Notes: generated by a model from the letters alone, not told the origin. Shown: positions 25,412 to 34,316, counted from the first letter of the stretch. The stretch: DNA of 64,000 nt from Pseudomonadota bacterium (GCA_021324855.1 JAJPIG010000018.1:62001-126000); one strand, 5' to 3'. A program made the numbers and translations.

Positions 25412-26283
25412 ATGACCGCGCCACCGGCCGCAGCTATCGCATCGCCCAGCGCGCGCCGGACGAAAACGATCGCCATGTCACGCTTGTATGGAACCGAGCC
25501 GCGAAAGTCAGCGATCGGATCGACGATGGCGCCGACCAGCGCCGCCGCTTGTTCCAACGTTTTGCGGGTCGGCGCTTGGCCACGGAGCGCATCCTCGACG
25601 ACCCGGGCATGGAGCGGCGTCGAAGCTGCCGCGCCGAGCGCGACTCGCGCATCGGCGATTGTGCCGTTATTAAGAGCGACTCTCGCCGCCACTGAGACCG
25701 TCGCATAATCATCGGCGGTCTGGGGAAGAAATTTCAGATATGCCGAACCAGTCGTGCGCGCAGAAGGTGGAATCGCGATCCCAGTTACGATTTCATCGGG
25801 CTGCGTCACGGTTTCGTAGTAGCCGGTGAAGAATTGATCGATCGGTACTTCGCGTTCACCCTTCGGCGATCTCAGTTTGACGCGCGCATCGAGCGCGATG
25901 AGCGCGGGCGGGAGATCCTGGTTCGGATCGGCGTGCACGACAGCGCCGCCGAGCGTCGCCATCGTGCGGATCCGAATGGTCGCGACGCGGCGCGCAGCCT
26001 CCGCTAGCAGCGGCGCATGCTCGCGCACGATCGGCGAGCTCTCGAGCGTGCGATGGGTGCAGAGCGCGCCGATCAGGAGATTCTTGCCGTCATCGAGGTT
26101 AACATCGGCAAGTCCGGCGAGGCGGCGCAGACTCACCACGCAGCCCGGATTTACGAGGCGTTGTTTCATCAGATTGACCAGCCCCGTGCCGCCGGCGATC
26201 AGCTTCGCCTCTTCGCCATGGCGGACGAGCGTGGCGAGCGCCTCCTCGATCGTCGCTGGTTCGATGTAAGTGAATGCGTTCAC
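25408..26283 (-). CDS. coxM: Molybdenum hydroxylase FAD-binding medium subunit
   Basis: A 291-residue FAD subunit of the xanthine-dehydrogenase/CO-dehydrogenase family. FAD-binding signatures are KLIAGGTGLVNLMKQRL and RTMATLGGAVVHADPNQDL, with the C-terminal domain from about residue 180. It passes electrons from the [2Fe-2S] subunit to an external acceptor. The start is GTG 26283, overlapping the stop of the small-subunit gene (GTGA); the longer open frame runs through that gene and is rejected. The order in the operon is large-small-medium-CoxG-RidA. Confidence 0.92.
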   Translation of the reverse strand: MNAFTYIEPATIEEALATLVRHGEEAKLIAGGTGLVNLMKQRLVNPGCVVSLRRLAGLADVNLDDGKNLLIGALCTHRTLESSPIVREHAPLLAEAARRVATIRIRTMATLGGAVVHADPNQDLPPALIALDARVKLRSPKGEREVPIDQFFTGYYETVTQPDEIVTGIAIPPSARTTGSAYLKFLPQTADDYATVSVAARVALNNGTIADARVALGAAASTPLHARVVEDALRGQAPTRKTLEQAAALVGAIVDPIADFRGSVPYKRDMAIVFVRRALGDAIAAAGGAVI

Positions 26284-26750
26284 GGTTCCGTTTTTTCCGC
26301 GGCCGCCGCCTGGATTGCCTCGATAATCTTGTAATAGCCGGTGCAACGGCAGAGGTTACCCATCATCCATTCCTTGATCTGCGCCGGCGTCGGATGCGGG
26401 TTCGCATCGAGCAGTGCTTTTGACGCCATGATCTGGCCGGGCGTGCAGACGCCGCACTGGAAGCCGCCGTAATCGATGAACGCCTGTTGGAGCGGATGGA
26501 GCCGGTCGCCTTCCGCCAGTCCCTCGATGGTCGTGACCTCGCCGCCGTCCGCCATCACGGCGAGCGCCAGACACGAGCTTACCGGCTGTCCGTTGAGCAG
26601 CACGGTGCACGCGCCACATACTCCGACGCTGCATCCTTCCTTCGTGCCGGTCAGGCCGAGATCGTAACGGAGAAAATCGACCAGCAGACGATGGTCGGGA
26701 ATCTCGCGAGCGACGGGATGGCCGTTGACGCGCACCTGGATGTTTTTCAA
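26280..26750 (-). CDS. coxS: Molybdenum hydroxylase [2Fe-2S] small subunit
   Basis: A 156-residue iron-sulphur subunit with both clusters complete. The plant-ferredoxin type has C40, C45, C48 and C60 (KEGCSVGVCGACTVLL and SSC). The helical-domain type has C99 and C102 (FQCGVCTPGQ) with C134 and C136 (GNLCRCTGYY). The start is TTG 26750, overlapping the stop TGA of the large-subunit gene by two bases; no ATG lies in the right place, so a coupled TTG start is the best reading. It relays electrons from the molybdenum centre to the FAD subunit. Confidence 0.92.
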   Translation of the reverse strand: MKNIQVRVNGHPVAREIPDHRLLVDFLRYDLGLTGTKEGCSVGVCGACTVLLNGQPVSSCLALAVMADGGEVTTIEGLAEGDRLHPLQQAFIDYGGFQCGVCTPGQIMASKALLDANPHPTPAQIKEWMMGNLCRCTGYYKIIEAIQAAAAEKTEP

Positions 26751-29029
26751 TTGCGTTTCTCCATTGCGCGCAGCGCCGTGTAGATCTTCTCCGCCGTGAT
26801 CGGCAGGTCGGTCAGACGGACGCCGACCGCGTCGAACACCGCGTTCGCGATCGCGGCCGGCGGCGGCACATTGCTCAGCTCGCCGATTGATTTTCCGGCG
26901 AAGGGGCCGGGTCCGGTTTGGCTTTCGACCAGCACCGTCGTGAGTTCCGGAATATCCATCGCGGTCGGCAGCTTGTAATCGCCGAGATGAGCGGTGGTTA
27001 CGGCGCCGTCCCGCAACAACAGATGTTCGCTCATCGCCTGCCCGAGGCCTTGCACCAGTCCGCCCTCGATCTGTCCCTGATGCGTCAGCGGATTGATTAC
27101 CGTACCGACATCGTGCGCGCTGACCATTCTCCGGACGCGAACCTGGCCGGTCTCTCGATCGACTTCGACTTCCGCGACCTGCGCTACGTAGCACGTCACG
27201 TCCGGATGTCCGGCGGCCACGTAGGAGCCGCTGCGGGTGAGCGGCAGAGCCTCATGTTCGGCCGCCCACGCCACGAGCGATTTCCAATCGAGCTCGCGGC
27301 CGTCGCTCGCGATGAACCGTCGCGCGCGCATCTGGACCTGCTCGGATGTGCAATTGAAATGGCGCGCCGCCAACTCGATGAGCGCGCGCTTCATCTCGCT
27401 CGCCGCAATCAACGTCGCGCGCCCGGCCATATGAGTGAGGCGGCTGCCGCCGGCGCCTTCCTCCCATTCGGCCGTGTCGGTATCCCCCTGGCATACGATC
27501 ACGTCGGCCAGTGGCGCCTGCAGCTCTTCAGCGACCACTTGGGCAAGCACCGTGAACGATCCAGTGCCGGTATCAGCCGCTCCGGTGATCAATATCAGCT
27601 TCCCATCGCGATCGAGCGAGAGCGTTGCTCCCGAGGTTCCGAACGCTCCCGGCGCGCGTTCGTAGATTCCGATCCCCCTTCCGACATTGGGTGGCTTGGG
27701 CGAGTTCCATTTCGCGGCGTCGGCTGCGGCGGTCAGCGTCTCGCCGCATCGGATGTGATGAAACCGTTCGCCCATGGCCGATTCATCTCCCTCGACCAGC
27801 ACGTTGCGCAGCCGAAACTCGAGCGGATCCATCCCGAGTTCGCCCGCAATCATATCCATATGGCTTTCGACCGCGAACGTGGTTTGCGGCGCCCCCGGCG
27901 ATCGGAAATGGCCGCGCGGCACGGTATTCGTGTAGACGCGCAGCGACTCGATTTCGATGTGCGGGATACGGTAAGGGCCGGCCGCCGAATGCACGCTGCC
28001 GTGCAGGAAATGCAGTGGAATAAATGCGCCGTACGCGCCGCAATTGAAGATAAGCTTGGCCTGATGCGCGATGATTGTGCCGTCGCGGGTAACGCCGGTG
28101 CGCAGCGAGATTACGCCCGAATGACGCGGATTCCCGGCCGTCAGCTCCTCGGTGTAGTTCATCACCATCCTGACCGGTCGGCGGCTCGCGCGCGCGAGAA
28201 AATAGCAGAGCGCGCTGTCCATCAATGAGCCTTTGCCGCCGAAGTCGCCGCCGATCGAGGTCGGATTGACGCGCACGCGCTCTTCCGGCACGCCAAAGGC
28301 GGCGGCGAGTTGCCGGCGCGCGATGAACGGCGTCTTATTGGAGATCCAGATATCAATCTTTCCGTCGGGTCCGATCGCGGCCGCGCAGGCGTGCGGCTCG
28401 ATGTAACCCTGATGCACCGGCGGCACGACGAAGGTGTGCTCGAAAATCCGTTCGGCAGTCGCCATGCCCTGCGCGAGGTCGCCGCGGCGATAGATGCTCT
28501 GCGAGCAGACGTTGGCAAATGGATGATAGCGGCTCTCGCCGCCGATCGGCGGAATTGGCGGATGTTCGTAGCGTTCAGGATGCTCGTGGATGAGGGGCGC
28601 GTCGGGAGCCATCGCCTCGATCGGATCGAACACCGCCGGAAGTTCTTCGTATTCGACGTCCACCAGGCTAAGCGCCTCATCCGCAGCGTCCGGCGTTTCA
28701 GCGGCGACTGCAACGACTTTCTCCCCGATGAACCTCACGCGATCGCGCGCCAGCACGGGAATATCGCGCAGAAATCGCCCGATGCGCACCTCGGGCAGGT
28801 CGGCGCCGCTGATTACCGCGTGGACTCCGGGCACGCGGCGCGCGGCAGACAAATCGATCGAGACGATGCGCGCGTGCGGAAACGAACTGCGCAGGGCGCG
28901 CCCCCAAAGCATCCCGGGAAGCGTGATATCTGCGCTGTAGCGGGCCCGCCCGGTCACCTTGGCCGGGCCTTCGACATGGCCGGCCGACTGGCCGATACTG
29001 CGCGGGCCTTCCATCACGGCTTTTTCCAC
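26747..29029 (-). CDS. coxL: Molybdenum hydroxylase large (molybdopterin) subunit
   Basis: A 760-residue catalytic subunit of the xanthine-oxidase family binding Mo-molybdopterin-cytosine dinucleotide. It shows KVTGRARYSADITLPGMLWG, IGGDFGGKG and LVQGLGQAMSEH, with the catalytic glutamate in GKSIGELSNVP (about E717). The active-site loop reads RGHFRSPGAPQ. It matches neither form I CO dehydrogenase (AYRCSFR) nor the form II motif (AYRGAGR), so it is not a CO dehydrogenase and probably hydroxylates an aldehyde, N-heterocycle or aromatic acyl compound. The start is GTG 29029 with GGAGGGTGA directly upstream. It leads the five-gene operon and is divergent from hpaB across 159 bp. Confidence 0.93.
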   Translation of the reverse strand: MEKAVMEGPRSIGQSAGHVEGPAKVTGRARYSADITLPGMLWGRALRSSFPHARIVSIDLSAARRVPGVHAVISGADLPEVRIGRFLRDIPVLARDRVRFIGEKVVAVAAETPDAADEALSLVDVEYEELPAVFDPIEAMAPDAPLIHEHPERYEHPPIPPIGGESRYHPFANVCSQSIYRRGDLAQGMATAERIFEHTFVVPPVHQGYIEPHACAAAIGPDGKIDIWISNKTPFIARRQLAAAFGVPEERVRVNPTSIGGDFGGKGSLMDSALCYFLARASRRPVRMVMNYTEELTAGNPRHSGVISLRTGVTRDGTIIAHQAKLIFNCGAYGAFIPLHFLHGSVHSAAGPYRIPHIEIESLRVYTNTVPRGHFRSPGAPQTTFAVESHMDMIAGELGMDPLEFRLRNVLVEGDESAMGERFHHIRCGETLTAAADAAKWNSPKPPNVGRGIGIYERAPGAFGTSGATLSLDRDGKLILITGAADTGTGSFTVLAQVVAEELQAPLADVIVCQGDTDTAEWEEGAGGSRLTHMAGRATLIAASEMKRALIELAARHFNCTSEQVQMRARRFIASDGRELDWKSLVAWAAEHEALPLTRSGSYVAAGHPDVTCYVAQVAEVEVDRETGQVRVRRMVSAHDVGTVINPLTHQGQIEGGLVQGLGQAMSEHLLLRDGAVTTAHLGDYKLPTAMDIPELTTVLVESQTGPGPFAGKSIGELSNVPPPAAIANAVFDAVGVRLTDLPITAEKIYTALRAMEKRN

Positions 29030-29188
29030 TCACCCTCCGGGTTGCCTGGAAATCGCTGCAAATCTCAGCTTCTAGCGCTACAGATTCAGAATGACAACCG
29101 GGGTCTGCGGCACGCCCGTGACTGTCGTACAGCGCTGGAATTCGATATTGATCGACGGTCGAATCGTGAGCGACCAAAGGAATTGACA

Positions 29189-30625
29189 ATGGCGATCCGT
29201 AGTGGCCGGGAGTTCGTCGAAAGCCTGCGCGATGACCGGGTGGTGTATGCGAATGGCGAGCGAATCGCAGATGTAACCGAATATCCGCCGTTTCGCGGCG
29301 CGCTCATGTCGCTCGCGGCGCTGTACGACCTTCAGAATGAGCATCGCGCGGAACTGACGTTTGCCTCGCCTTCGACGGGCCAGCCTGTCGCTGCGAGTTA
29401 CCTGATGGCGCGGACCGTGGAGGAGGTTGAATTTCGTCGCCGGGCGGAGCAGATGCGGGCGGACTTCACGTACGGCCTGATGGGACGGATGCCGGACTTC
29501 TGCAACGCTATGGTCACCGATTTCGCAAGCGGCGCGGCGGATCTCGGCGTGCGCGAGCCCCGCTTCGGCGACAACATCACTCGCTATTACGAGCTCTGCC
29601 GCGAGAACGATCTCTGTCTCACGCACACGCTGATCGATCCCCAGGTCGATCGCGCGCGCGGGCCGGCCGAGCAGACCGACCCGTTTCTGACGATGCGTCC
29701 CGTGCGCGAAACAGACAGTGGCGTCATCGTTCGCGGCGCCAAGATGCTGGCGACCCTTGCGCCGCTATCCAACGAACTGCTGGTTGGTCCCTTCCTGCCC
29801 CGGCGCCCGGGCGAGGAGGATTATGCGCTCTGCTTCGCTATTCCCAACCACACTCCGGGGCTGAAGTTCATCTGCCGGGAGACCTACGACGACGGCCGCG
29901 GCCGTTTCGATCGGCCGCTGACCTCGCGCTACGACGAACAGGACGCGCTCGTGATCTTCGAGGACGTGCTGGTGCCGTGGGAGCGGATGTTCATCTATCG
30001 CGATATCGATATCTACAACAGCGTCACCGGGCGTCGGCTGGGCTATACGCAGCTTCAAGCCTGCATCCGCGGCCTCGCGAAGCTAAAATTCCTGGCCGGC
30101 CTTGCCTGTCATATCGCCGAGGCGATTGGCCGCAGCGACGCGCTTCATTTCCGCGCGCAGCTCGGCGAACTGGTGGCCAACGTCGAACTGGTGAGCGGGC
30201 TGGTTCGGGCCGGAGTGCCGGAGCTGGTCGATGCGAAGAGCGAGCTCAGGCCGCCGCGCGCCCTGTCGGCGACTTTGTGGGTCCTGATTCCACAGGTGCA
30301 GGTGCGCGCGATTCAGTTGATTCGCGAGATGAGCGGCAGCGGTCTCATCCTGACCCCCACCCAGAAGGACTTTGAGAACCCCGAAATCGTCGGCCATCTC
30401 GAAAAATACCTGCGCGGCAAGAGCCTCTCGGCGCGGGAGCGGGTCCAGCTCTTCAAACTCGCATGGGATCTGATAGGCGAGCCGTTTGGCAGCCGCCAAT
30501 TCCAGTACGAATGGTTCTACGCGGGCGATCCGTACTTCACGCGCGCGCGCTTTTACGAATTGCCGGTCGTGCAGGAGTATAAAGAGATCGTGACGAAGCT
30601 GCTGCGCAGCAACGGCATCGAATAA
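29189..30625 (+). CDS. hpaB: HpaB-type FADH2-dependent phenol hydroxylase
   Basis: A 478-residue oxygenase of the 4-hydroxyphenylacetate 3-monooxygenase (HpaB) family. It shows TGLMGR-like text FTYGLMGRMPDFCNAM, ENDLCLTHTLIDPQVDRARG, FEDVLVPWERMFIYRDI and the C-terminal SRQFQYEWFYAGDP. Such enzymes ortho-hydroxylate phenols using FADH2 supplied by a reductase (HpaC), which is not seen here. The start ATG 29189 follows AAAGGA; the long upstream open frame is antisense to coxL. It is first in an operon with an LLM flavoprotein and an alpha/beta hydrolase. The exact phenol is unknown. Confidence 0.92.
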   Translation: MAIRSGREFVESLRDDRVVYANGERIADVTEYPPFRGALMSLAALYDLQNEHRAELTFASPSTGQPVAASYLMARTVEEVEFRRRAEQMRADFTYGLMGRMPDFCNAMVTDFASGAADLGVREPRFGDNITRYYELCRENDLCLTHTLIDPQVDRARGPAEQTDPFLTMRPVRETDSGVIVRGAKMLATLAPLSNELLVGPFLPRRPGEEDYALCFAIPNHTPGLKFICRETYDDGRGRFDRPLTSRYDEQDALVIFEDVLVPWERMFIYRDIDIYNSVTGRRLGYTQLQACIRGLAKLKFLAGLACHIAEAIGRSDALHFRAQLGELVANVELVSGLVRAGVPELVDAKSELRPPRALSATLWVLIPQVQVRAIQLIREMSGSGLILTPTQKDFENPEIVGHLEKYLRGKSLSARERVQLFKLAWDLIGEPFGSRQFQYEWFYAGDPYFTRARFYELPVVQEYKEIVTKLLRSNGIE

Positions 30626-30676
30626 GAAGCGTGAACGTGGGGGTCAGCTTCGGCGTCTTTAAAGGAGAGCGTCATC

Positions 30677-31720
30677 ATGAACGCAAGCTATTTTTGCAGC
30701 GTGCCGTATGCCGCTGAAGTGAAGAATCGGGACTGGCCGACGCCGCCCGCGCTCTGCGATCGGGCGACCAGCGCGAAAACGATGAACCGCGCGATAGAGC
30801 AGGCGCTCTTCGCCGAGGAACTGGGCTTCGACTGGGTCAGCGTCTCCGAGCATCACTACTCGCCGCGCATCCTCACGCCGAGTCCGATGATCTTCGCGGC
30901 TGGTCTGACGCAGCGGATGAAGCGCGCGCGTATCGCGCTTCTGGGTCCGCTGATGCCGCTGTCGAATCCGATCCGCGTGGCCGAAGAGCTGGCGATGCTC
31001 GACGCGATGAGCGGCGGGCGAATCATCGTGCTGTTCCTGCGCGGCACGCCCAACGAAATTCTCACCTATCGGAACAATCCCGACGAATCGCGCGAGATGA
31101 CGCAGGAAGGCGTCGAGCTAATCCTGCGGGCATGGACGGAGCCGCAGCCCTTCGGATGGGAGGGACGTTACTTCAATTTCCGCACCGTCTCGGTATGGCC
31201 GCGCACAGTCCAGGAGCCGCATCCGAAGGTCTTCACCTCCGGCAATGGTCCCGACTCGGTGCAGTTCGCCGCGCGCAATCGCATCGGGCTGGCACTCTCG
31301 TTTCTCCCGCTGTCGGCTGTCAAGCAACGCGTCGAACTGTACCACGAGGAGGCGGCGAAAGAGGGATGGCAGCCGACCGCCGACGATGTTCTCTATCGCT
31401 TCTTCGCGCATGTGGCCGAATCCGATGAGCAGGCCGCGCGCAACATCGGCGGCGCAAAAGTCGATCTGCGCACGCTCTTCAACATCAACCAGGGCGTCGT
31501 CGATGCGGTCACCGGCAATCGTCCGGAAATGCGCGAAATCGAGTCGCCGTTCCTGTGCGGCGGGCCGGCGACGGTGCTCGATCAGATCGGCGAGTTGCGC
31601 GCAGCAGGCGTCGGCAACATGGATATGTCGTTCGTCTGGCCGACGGTGTCATATGAACAGCAGCTCCGCTCGATGGAAGTGATGGGCAGGAGCGTCCTGC
31701 CGCAGATCCATAATCTTTGA
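30677..31720 (+). CDS. LLM class flavin-dependent oxidoreductase
   Basis: A 347-residue luciferase-like monooxygenase. Family landmarks are EQALFAEELGFDWVSVSEHHY near the N terminus, ARIALLGPLMPLSNPIRVAEE and MLDAMSGGRI; TSGNGPDSVQFAARN follows in the flavin-phosphate region. AAAGGAGAG sits just before the ATG. Enzymes of this class use FMN or F420. Which cofactor applies cannot be told here, and no F420-pathway gene is in the window. It lies 51 bp after hpaB and 33 bp before the hydrolase, so the three are probably co-transcribed. Its substrate is unknown. Confidence 0.9.
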   Translation: MNASYFCSVPYAAEVKNRDWPTPPALCDRATSAKTMNRAIEQALFAEELGFDWVSVSEHHYSPRILTPSPMIFAAGLTQRMKRARIALLGPLMPLSNPIRVAEELAMLDAMSGGRIIVLFLRGTPNEILTYRNNPDESREMTQEGVELILRAWTEPQPFGWEGRYFNFRTVSVWPRTVQEPHPKVFTSGNGPDSVQFAARNRIGLALSFLPLSAVKQRVELYHEEAAKEGWQPTADDVLYRFFAHVAESDEQAARNIGGAKVDLRTLFNINQGVVDAVTGNRPEMREIESPFLCGGPATVLDQIGELRAAGVGNMDMSFVWPTVSYEQQLRSMEVMGRSVLPQIHNL

Positions 31721-31753
31721 TGCCGGGTAATCGAGAAGGAAGGAAGCATTTGG

Positions 31754-32389
31754 ATGGCGCAGACCAGAGAGCATGATGAATCCGCACGCAGCGCGACGTT
31801 TGAGATCGACGGCGTCCGCTTCGGCGTGCGCGAAGCGGGAAACGGCCGTCCGGTGGTGGTGTTTGGTGACGAGGCGCAGGCGAAGGCGCTGGCCGACGGC
31901 CTCGCCACGCACAATCGCGTTCTTGCGATGGAGGTCTTCGAGGCGGGAGCATTGCGCGCGAATCAATTGGCGCAAATCGCCGCACGGGCGGTTACGCGCA
32001 TCGGTCTCGAGCGATTCAGTGTGATTGGAATTTCGAGCGGCTCATCGCTTGCGCTAGCGCTGGCCACCTTGGCGCCAAATCAAATCGACAAGCTCATCCT
32101 GCTTTCGCCGCCGCGCATGGCGGAATTCGATGCGCAAATCAGTGCGAATCTGGGCCAGGTTACGGCGCCGACGCTGGTGATGGTCGGCACGCGCGATCGC
32201 TCGGGCGCAGCGGAAACGATGCGCACGCTGCGCGAGAAGCTCCCCGCCTGCCAGTTGCTCTTCGTCTATGGCGCCGGCCGCGCACTTATCACCGATCGTC
32301 CCGACGCGTGCCTGTCGCCGATCAACGAGTTTCTTGAGCGCGGAATCGAATACGTGGTCTGCCACGAGAGCCAGGTGATTCGACGGTAA
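31754..32389 (+). CDS. Alpha/beta-hydrolase-fold protein lacking the catalytic histidine
   Basis: A 211-residue alpha/beta-hydrolase-like protein. The nucleophile elbow is intact (GISSG, S94) and the acid is likely D148 (VGTRDRSG). However, the position expected to hold the histidine in the GxGHAL motif reads GAGRAL (R176), a one-base change from CAC to CGC. The protein is also short and lacks a full lid. It is the third gene of the hpaB-LLM operon and converges with another LLM gene. It may be a non-hydrolytic member or an enzyme with a displaced histidine. Confidence 0.78.
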   Translation: MAQTREHDESARSATFEIDGVRFGVREAGNGRPVVVFGDEAQAKALADGLATHNRVLAMEVFEAGALRANQLAQIAARAVTRIGLERFSVIGISSGSSLALALATLAPNQIDKLILLSPPRMAEFDAQISANLGQVTAPTLVMVGTRDRSGAAETMRTLREKLPACQLLFVYGAGRALITDRPDACLSPINEFLERGIEYVVCHESQVIRR

Positions 32390-32409
32390 ACGGCGCTGCC
32401 GGCAGCCGC

Positions 32410-33447
32410 TTAACGCCGAACCAGCTCGGGCATGATTTTGCTCGCGAACAGGTCGAACGAGCGGCGCGCGTGCGCCGCGGTCATGTTTCCCCACGCAAAC
32501 GCGAGGATCACGTAGTCGGGTTTCGTCACCTCGAGATGCTGCGCCAGTTGATCGCGCACCGCCCCGACCGATCCGACGATCGCGATGCCACGCTTGACGG
32601 CGACCTCGAGGTCGTCGGTATGCGCAATCCATTTGACGTGATTGTCGCTCCAGAGTTTTTCGGTGTTGTTGTAGTAGGCCTGCCACGCGCTTTCGCCGAT
32701 GGTTCTCGCTTCGCGATCTGAATCCGCCACGAAGAAGTGACGGATAATGCCTGCGGTCGCCGCGCCTTGCGGATTGGCGTTCAGCGCTTCATCGATACCG
32801 CGGGCGCGAACCTCGCGATAAAGAGCAGTCAGTCGCCCGACGTTCTCGCTCTGGCCGAGGAAGACGACATTCAATCCATGTTGCGCCGCGAACGTAGCCC
32901 CGTCCTCGTTGTTCGCTCCGTACCAGAAACCGGGATTGGGCGTCTGGAGCGGCCGCAACTCCATCGGCACGTTCTCCAAGGCATAGAAACGACCGTGATG
33001 GAGCAGATGCGGGTTGCGCAACCCCTTGAGAATCACCTCCAGCGCTTCCTGGAACCGCGCCCGCGATTCGAGAATCGGCACGCCGAAGTAGGCGAGTTCA
33101 TACGGCGAGATGCCGCGGCCGACGCCGATTTCCAGCCGTCCGCCGCATAGATGATCGAGCGTGCAAATCTCTTCGATCAGCCGAATCGGATGATAGAGCG
33201 GCAGCAGATAGACCATCGGGCCGAGCCGAATTTTGGTGGTGCGCGCGGCCGCCGCGGCCAGCAACAAATTCTGCGATGGCGCCATGCTGAGCGGCGTGAA
33301 GTGATGCTCCGCGACGTGATAGCCCCAGATACCTGCGCGGTCCGCCGCTTCGATCAACGCGAGGCGCTCCTGGAGAAGCTGATTCAGTGGACCGCCGCTG
33401 CTGGTCCGCTCGACATGATCGAAGATTCCGAACCTTAACTCTCTCAC
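32410..33447 (-). CDS. LLM class flavin-dependent oxidoreductase
   Basis: A 345-residue luciferase-like monooxygenase, distinct from the one at 30677. It shows LRFGIFDHVER at the start, AGIWGYHVAEHHFTPLSMA, KIRLGPMVYLLPLYHPIRL, and GGRLEIGVGRGISPYELAYF. The start GTG 33447 puts the FGIFDH strand at the normal position; the extra 22 codons upstream lack family similarity. It converges with the alpha/beta hydrolase gene and diverges from the Rieske pseudogene with 83 bp between starts, so it may originally have been paired with that oxygenase. The substrate is unknown. Confidence 0.9.
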   Translation of the reverse strand: MRELRFGIFDHVERTSSGGPLNQLLQERLALIEAADRAGIWGYHVAEHHFTPLSMAPSQNLLLAAAAARTTKIRLGPMVYLLPLYHPIRLIEEICTLDHLCGGRLEIGVGRGISPYELAYFGVPILESRARFQEALEVILKGLRNPHLLHHGRFYALENVPMELRPLQTPNPGFWYGANNEDGATFAAQHGLNVVFLGQSENVGRLTALYREVRARGIDEALNANPQGAATAGIIRHFFVADSDREARTIGESAWQAYYNNTEKLWSDNHVKWIAHTDDLEVAVKRGIAIVGSVGAVRDQLAQHLEVTKPDYVILAFAWGNMTAAHARRSFDLFASKIMPELVRR

Positions 33448-33530
33448 ATCGCGCCTCACCCGGTTTGGATTATCAGTGACTAGCACAATCGCGAAGCCCT
33501 TTGCTAAGTACAATCCGGAGGGCGCGAACG

Positions 33531-34040
33531 ATGACTTACAGCGTCGTCAAAAGCCGCTGGGCGAAAGCGAATCCCGGGCTTGGCACGGGACCGGTATCCG
33601 TTGAGCGGTATATCTCGCCCGGTTCTTCGAACTGGAGCGCGACCGAATTTTCCGCCGTACTTGGTTGAATGTCGGCCGCGTCGAGTAATTGCCCGGACCG
33701 GGCGATTACGTCGTGAAGGAAATCGCGATCTGCAAAGAGTCGATCCTTCTGATGCGTGGCGCGGATTGAGTCGTGCGCGGATTCCATAACGTCTGCTCGC
33801 ATCGTGGGAACCAGCACGATCGAAGAGTTGCGCGCGTTTTACGATGCGATCACGCCGCGCATCGAAGCGATCGGCGCCTACCTGAATCAGTTCGCGCTCG
33901 ACGAGATACCGGGCGAGGCGCGCTCGTTGCTGTACCTGTCACTTTCGTGGACCGAAATCGCGAGCGCGGTCGAAATCTACAAACAGCCGACGGTCATCAA
34001 CGGCCTCGATCCGCGGCGCTTCGCGCGCCTGAAAGAATGA
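33531..34040 (+). pseudogene. Rieske oxygenase alpha subunit, truncated and fused to an unrelated tail
   Basis: ATG 33531, with GGAGGG upstream, opens a Rieske alpha subunit (NPGLGTGPVSVERYISP). A one-base deletion near 33630 shifts the frame. The family sequence then continues (FFELERDRIFRRTWLNVGRV), is stopped by TAA 33686-33688 (expected Glu), continues (LPGPGDYVVKEIAICKESIL), is stopped by TGA 33767-33769 (expected Gly), and ends at VRGFHNVCSHRGN, the first half of the [2Fe-2S] motif. At about 33812 homology ends. In a third frame about 75 residues (STIEELRAFYDAITPRIEAI to RRFARLKE) run to 34040, looking like the 3' end of another small gene. The gene is dead: one frameshift, two nonsense codons and a deletion fusion. 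Confidence 0.85.
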
Positions 34041-34316
34041 TCAGTCGAGCGGGAAGACCTTGCGGAACGGCTTGATCTCGACGCGCTCCAGCACGCCGCC
34101 CGTCATGAACGGGTCTTTCGCGAAATAATCCTTCACCGCCGCCTCGTTCTCCATGTCGACGACGACCAGCATCCCGCTGCCGTCCGTGAACGGTCCGCCG
34201 AGCAGCAGCTTGCCTTTGTCCAGCAGTTGACGGACGTGCGCGAGATGCTGCTCGCGGAGCTTGAGCCGCAACTCGGCGACGTTGGGTTTGTCGTATCCGA
34301 TAATCGCAAACAGCAT
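34041..34316 (-). CDS. YciI family protein
   Basis: A 91-residue protein of the YciI family, a small alpha-beta ferredoxin-like dimer. It matches along its length: MLFAIIGYDKPNVAELR, REQHLAHVRQLLDKGKLL, GGPFTDGSGMLVVVD and the terminal DPFMTGGVLERVEIKPFR. The histidine and aspartate of the putative active cleft (HLAH and DPF) are present. Family roles include decarboxylases, dehydrochlorinases and muconolactone-isomerase-like enzymes in aromatic degradation, so a link to the intradiol pathway upstream on the same strand is possible. Its stop abuts the end of the opposing chimeric pseudogene. Confidence 0.88.
   Translation of the reverse strand: MLFAIIGYDKPNVAELRLKLREQHLAHVRQLLDKGKLLLGGPFTDGSGMLVVVDMENEAAVKDYFAKDPFMTGGVLERVEIKPFRKVFPLD

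Noticed and set aside
26747-29029. True aerobic CO dehydrogenase
   Set aside because: Both known CoxL active-site signatures are absent; only the operon organisation resembles cox.
28310-29188. N-terminal extension of hpaB
   Set aside because: The in-frame upstream stretch is antisense to coxL. The ribosome-binding site and family N terminus support ATG 29189.
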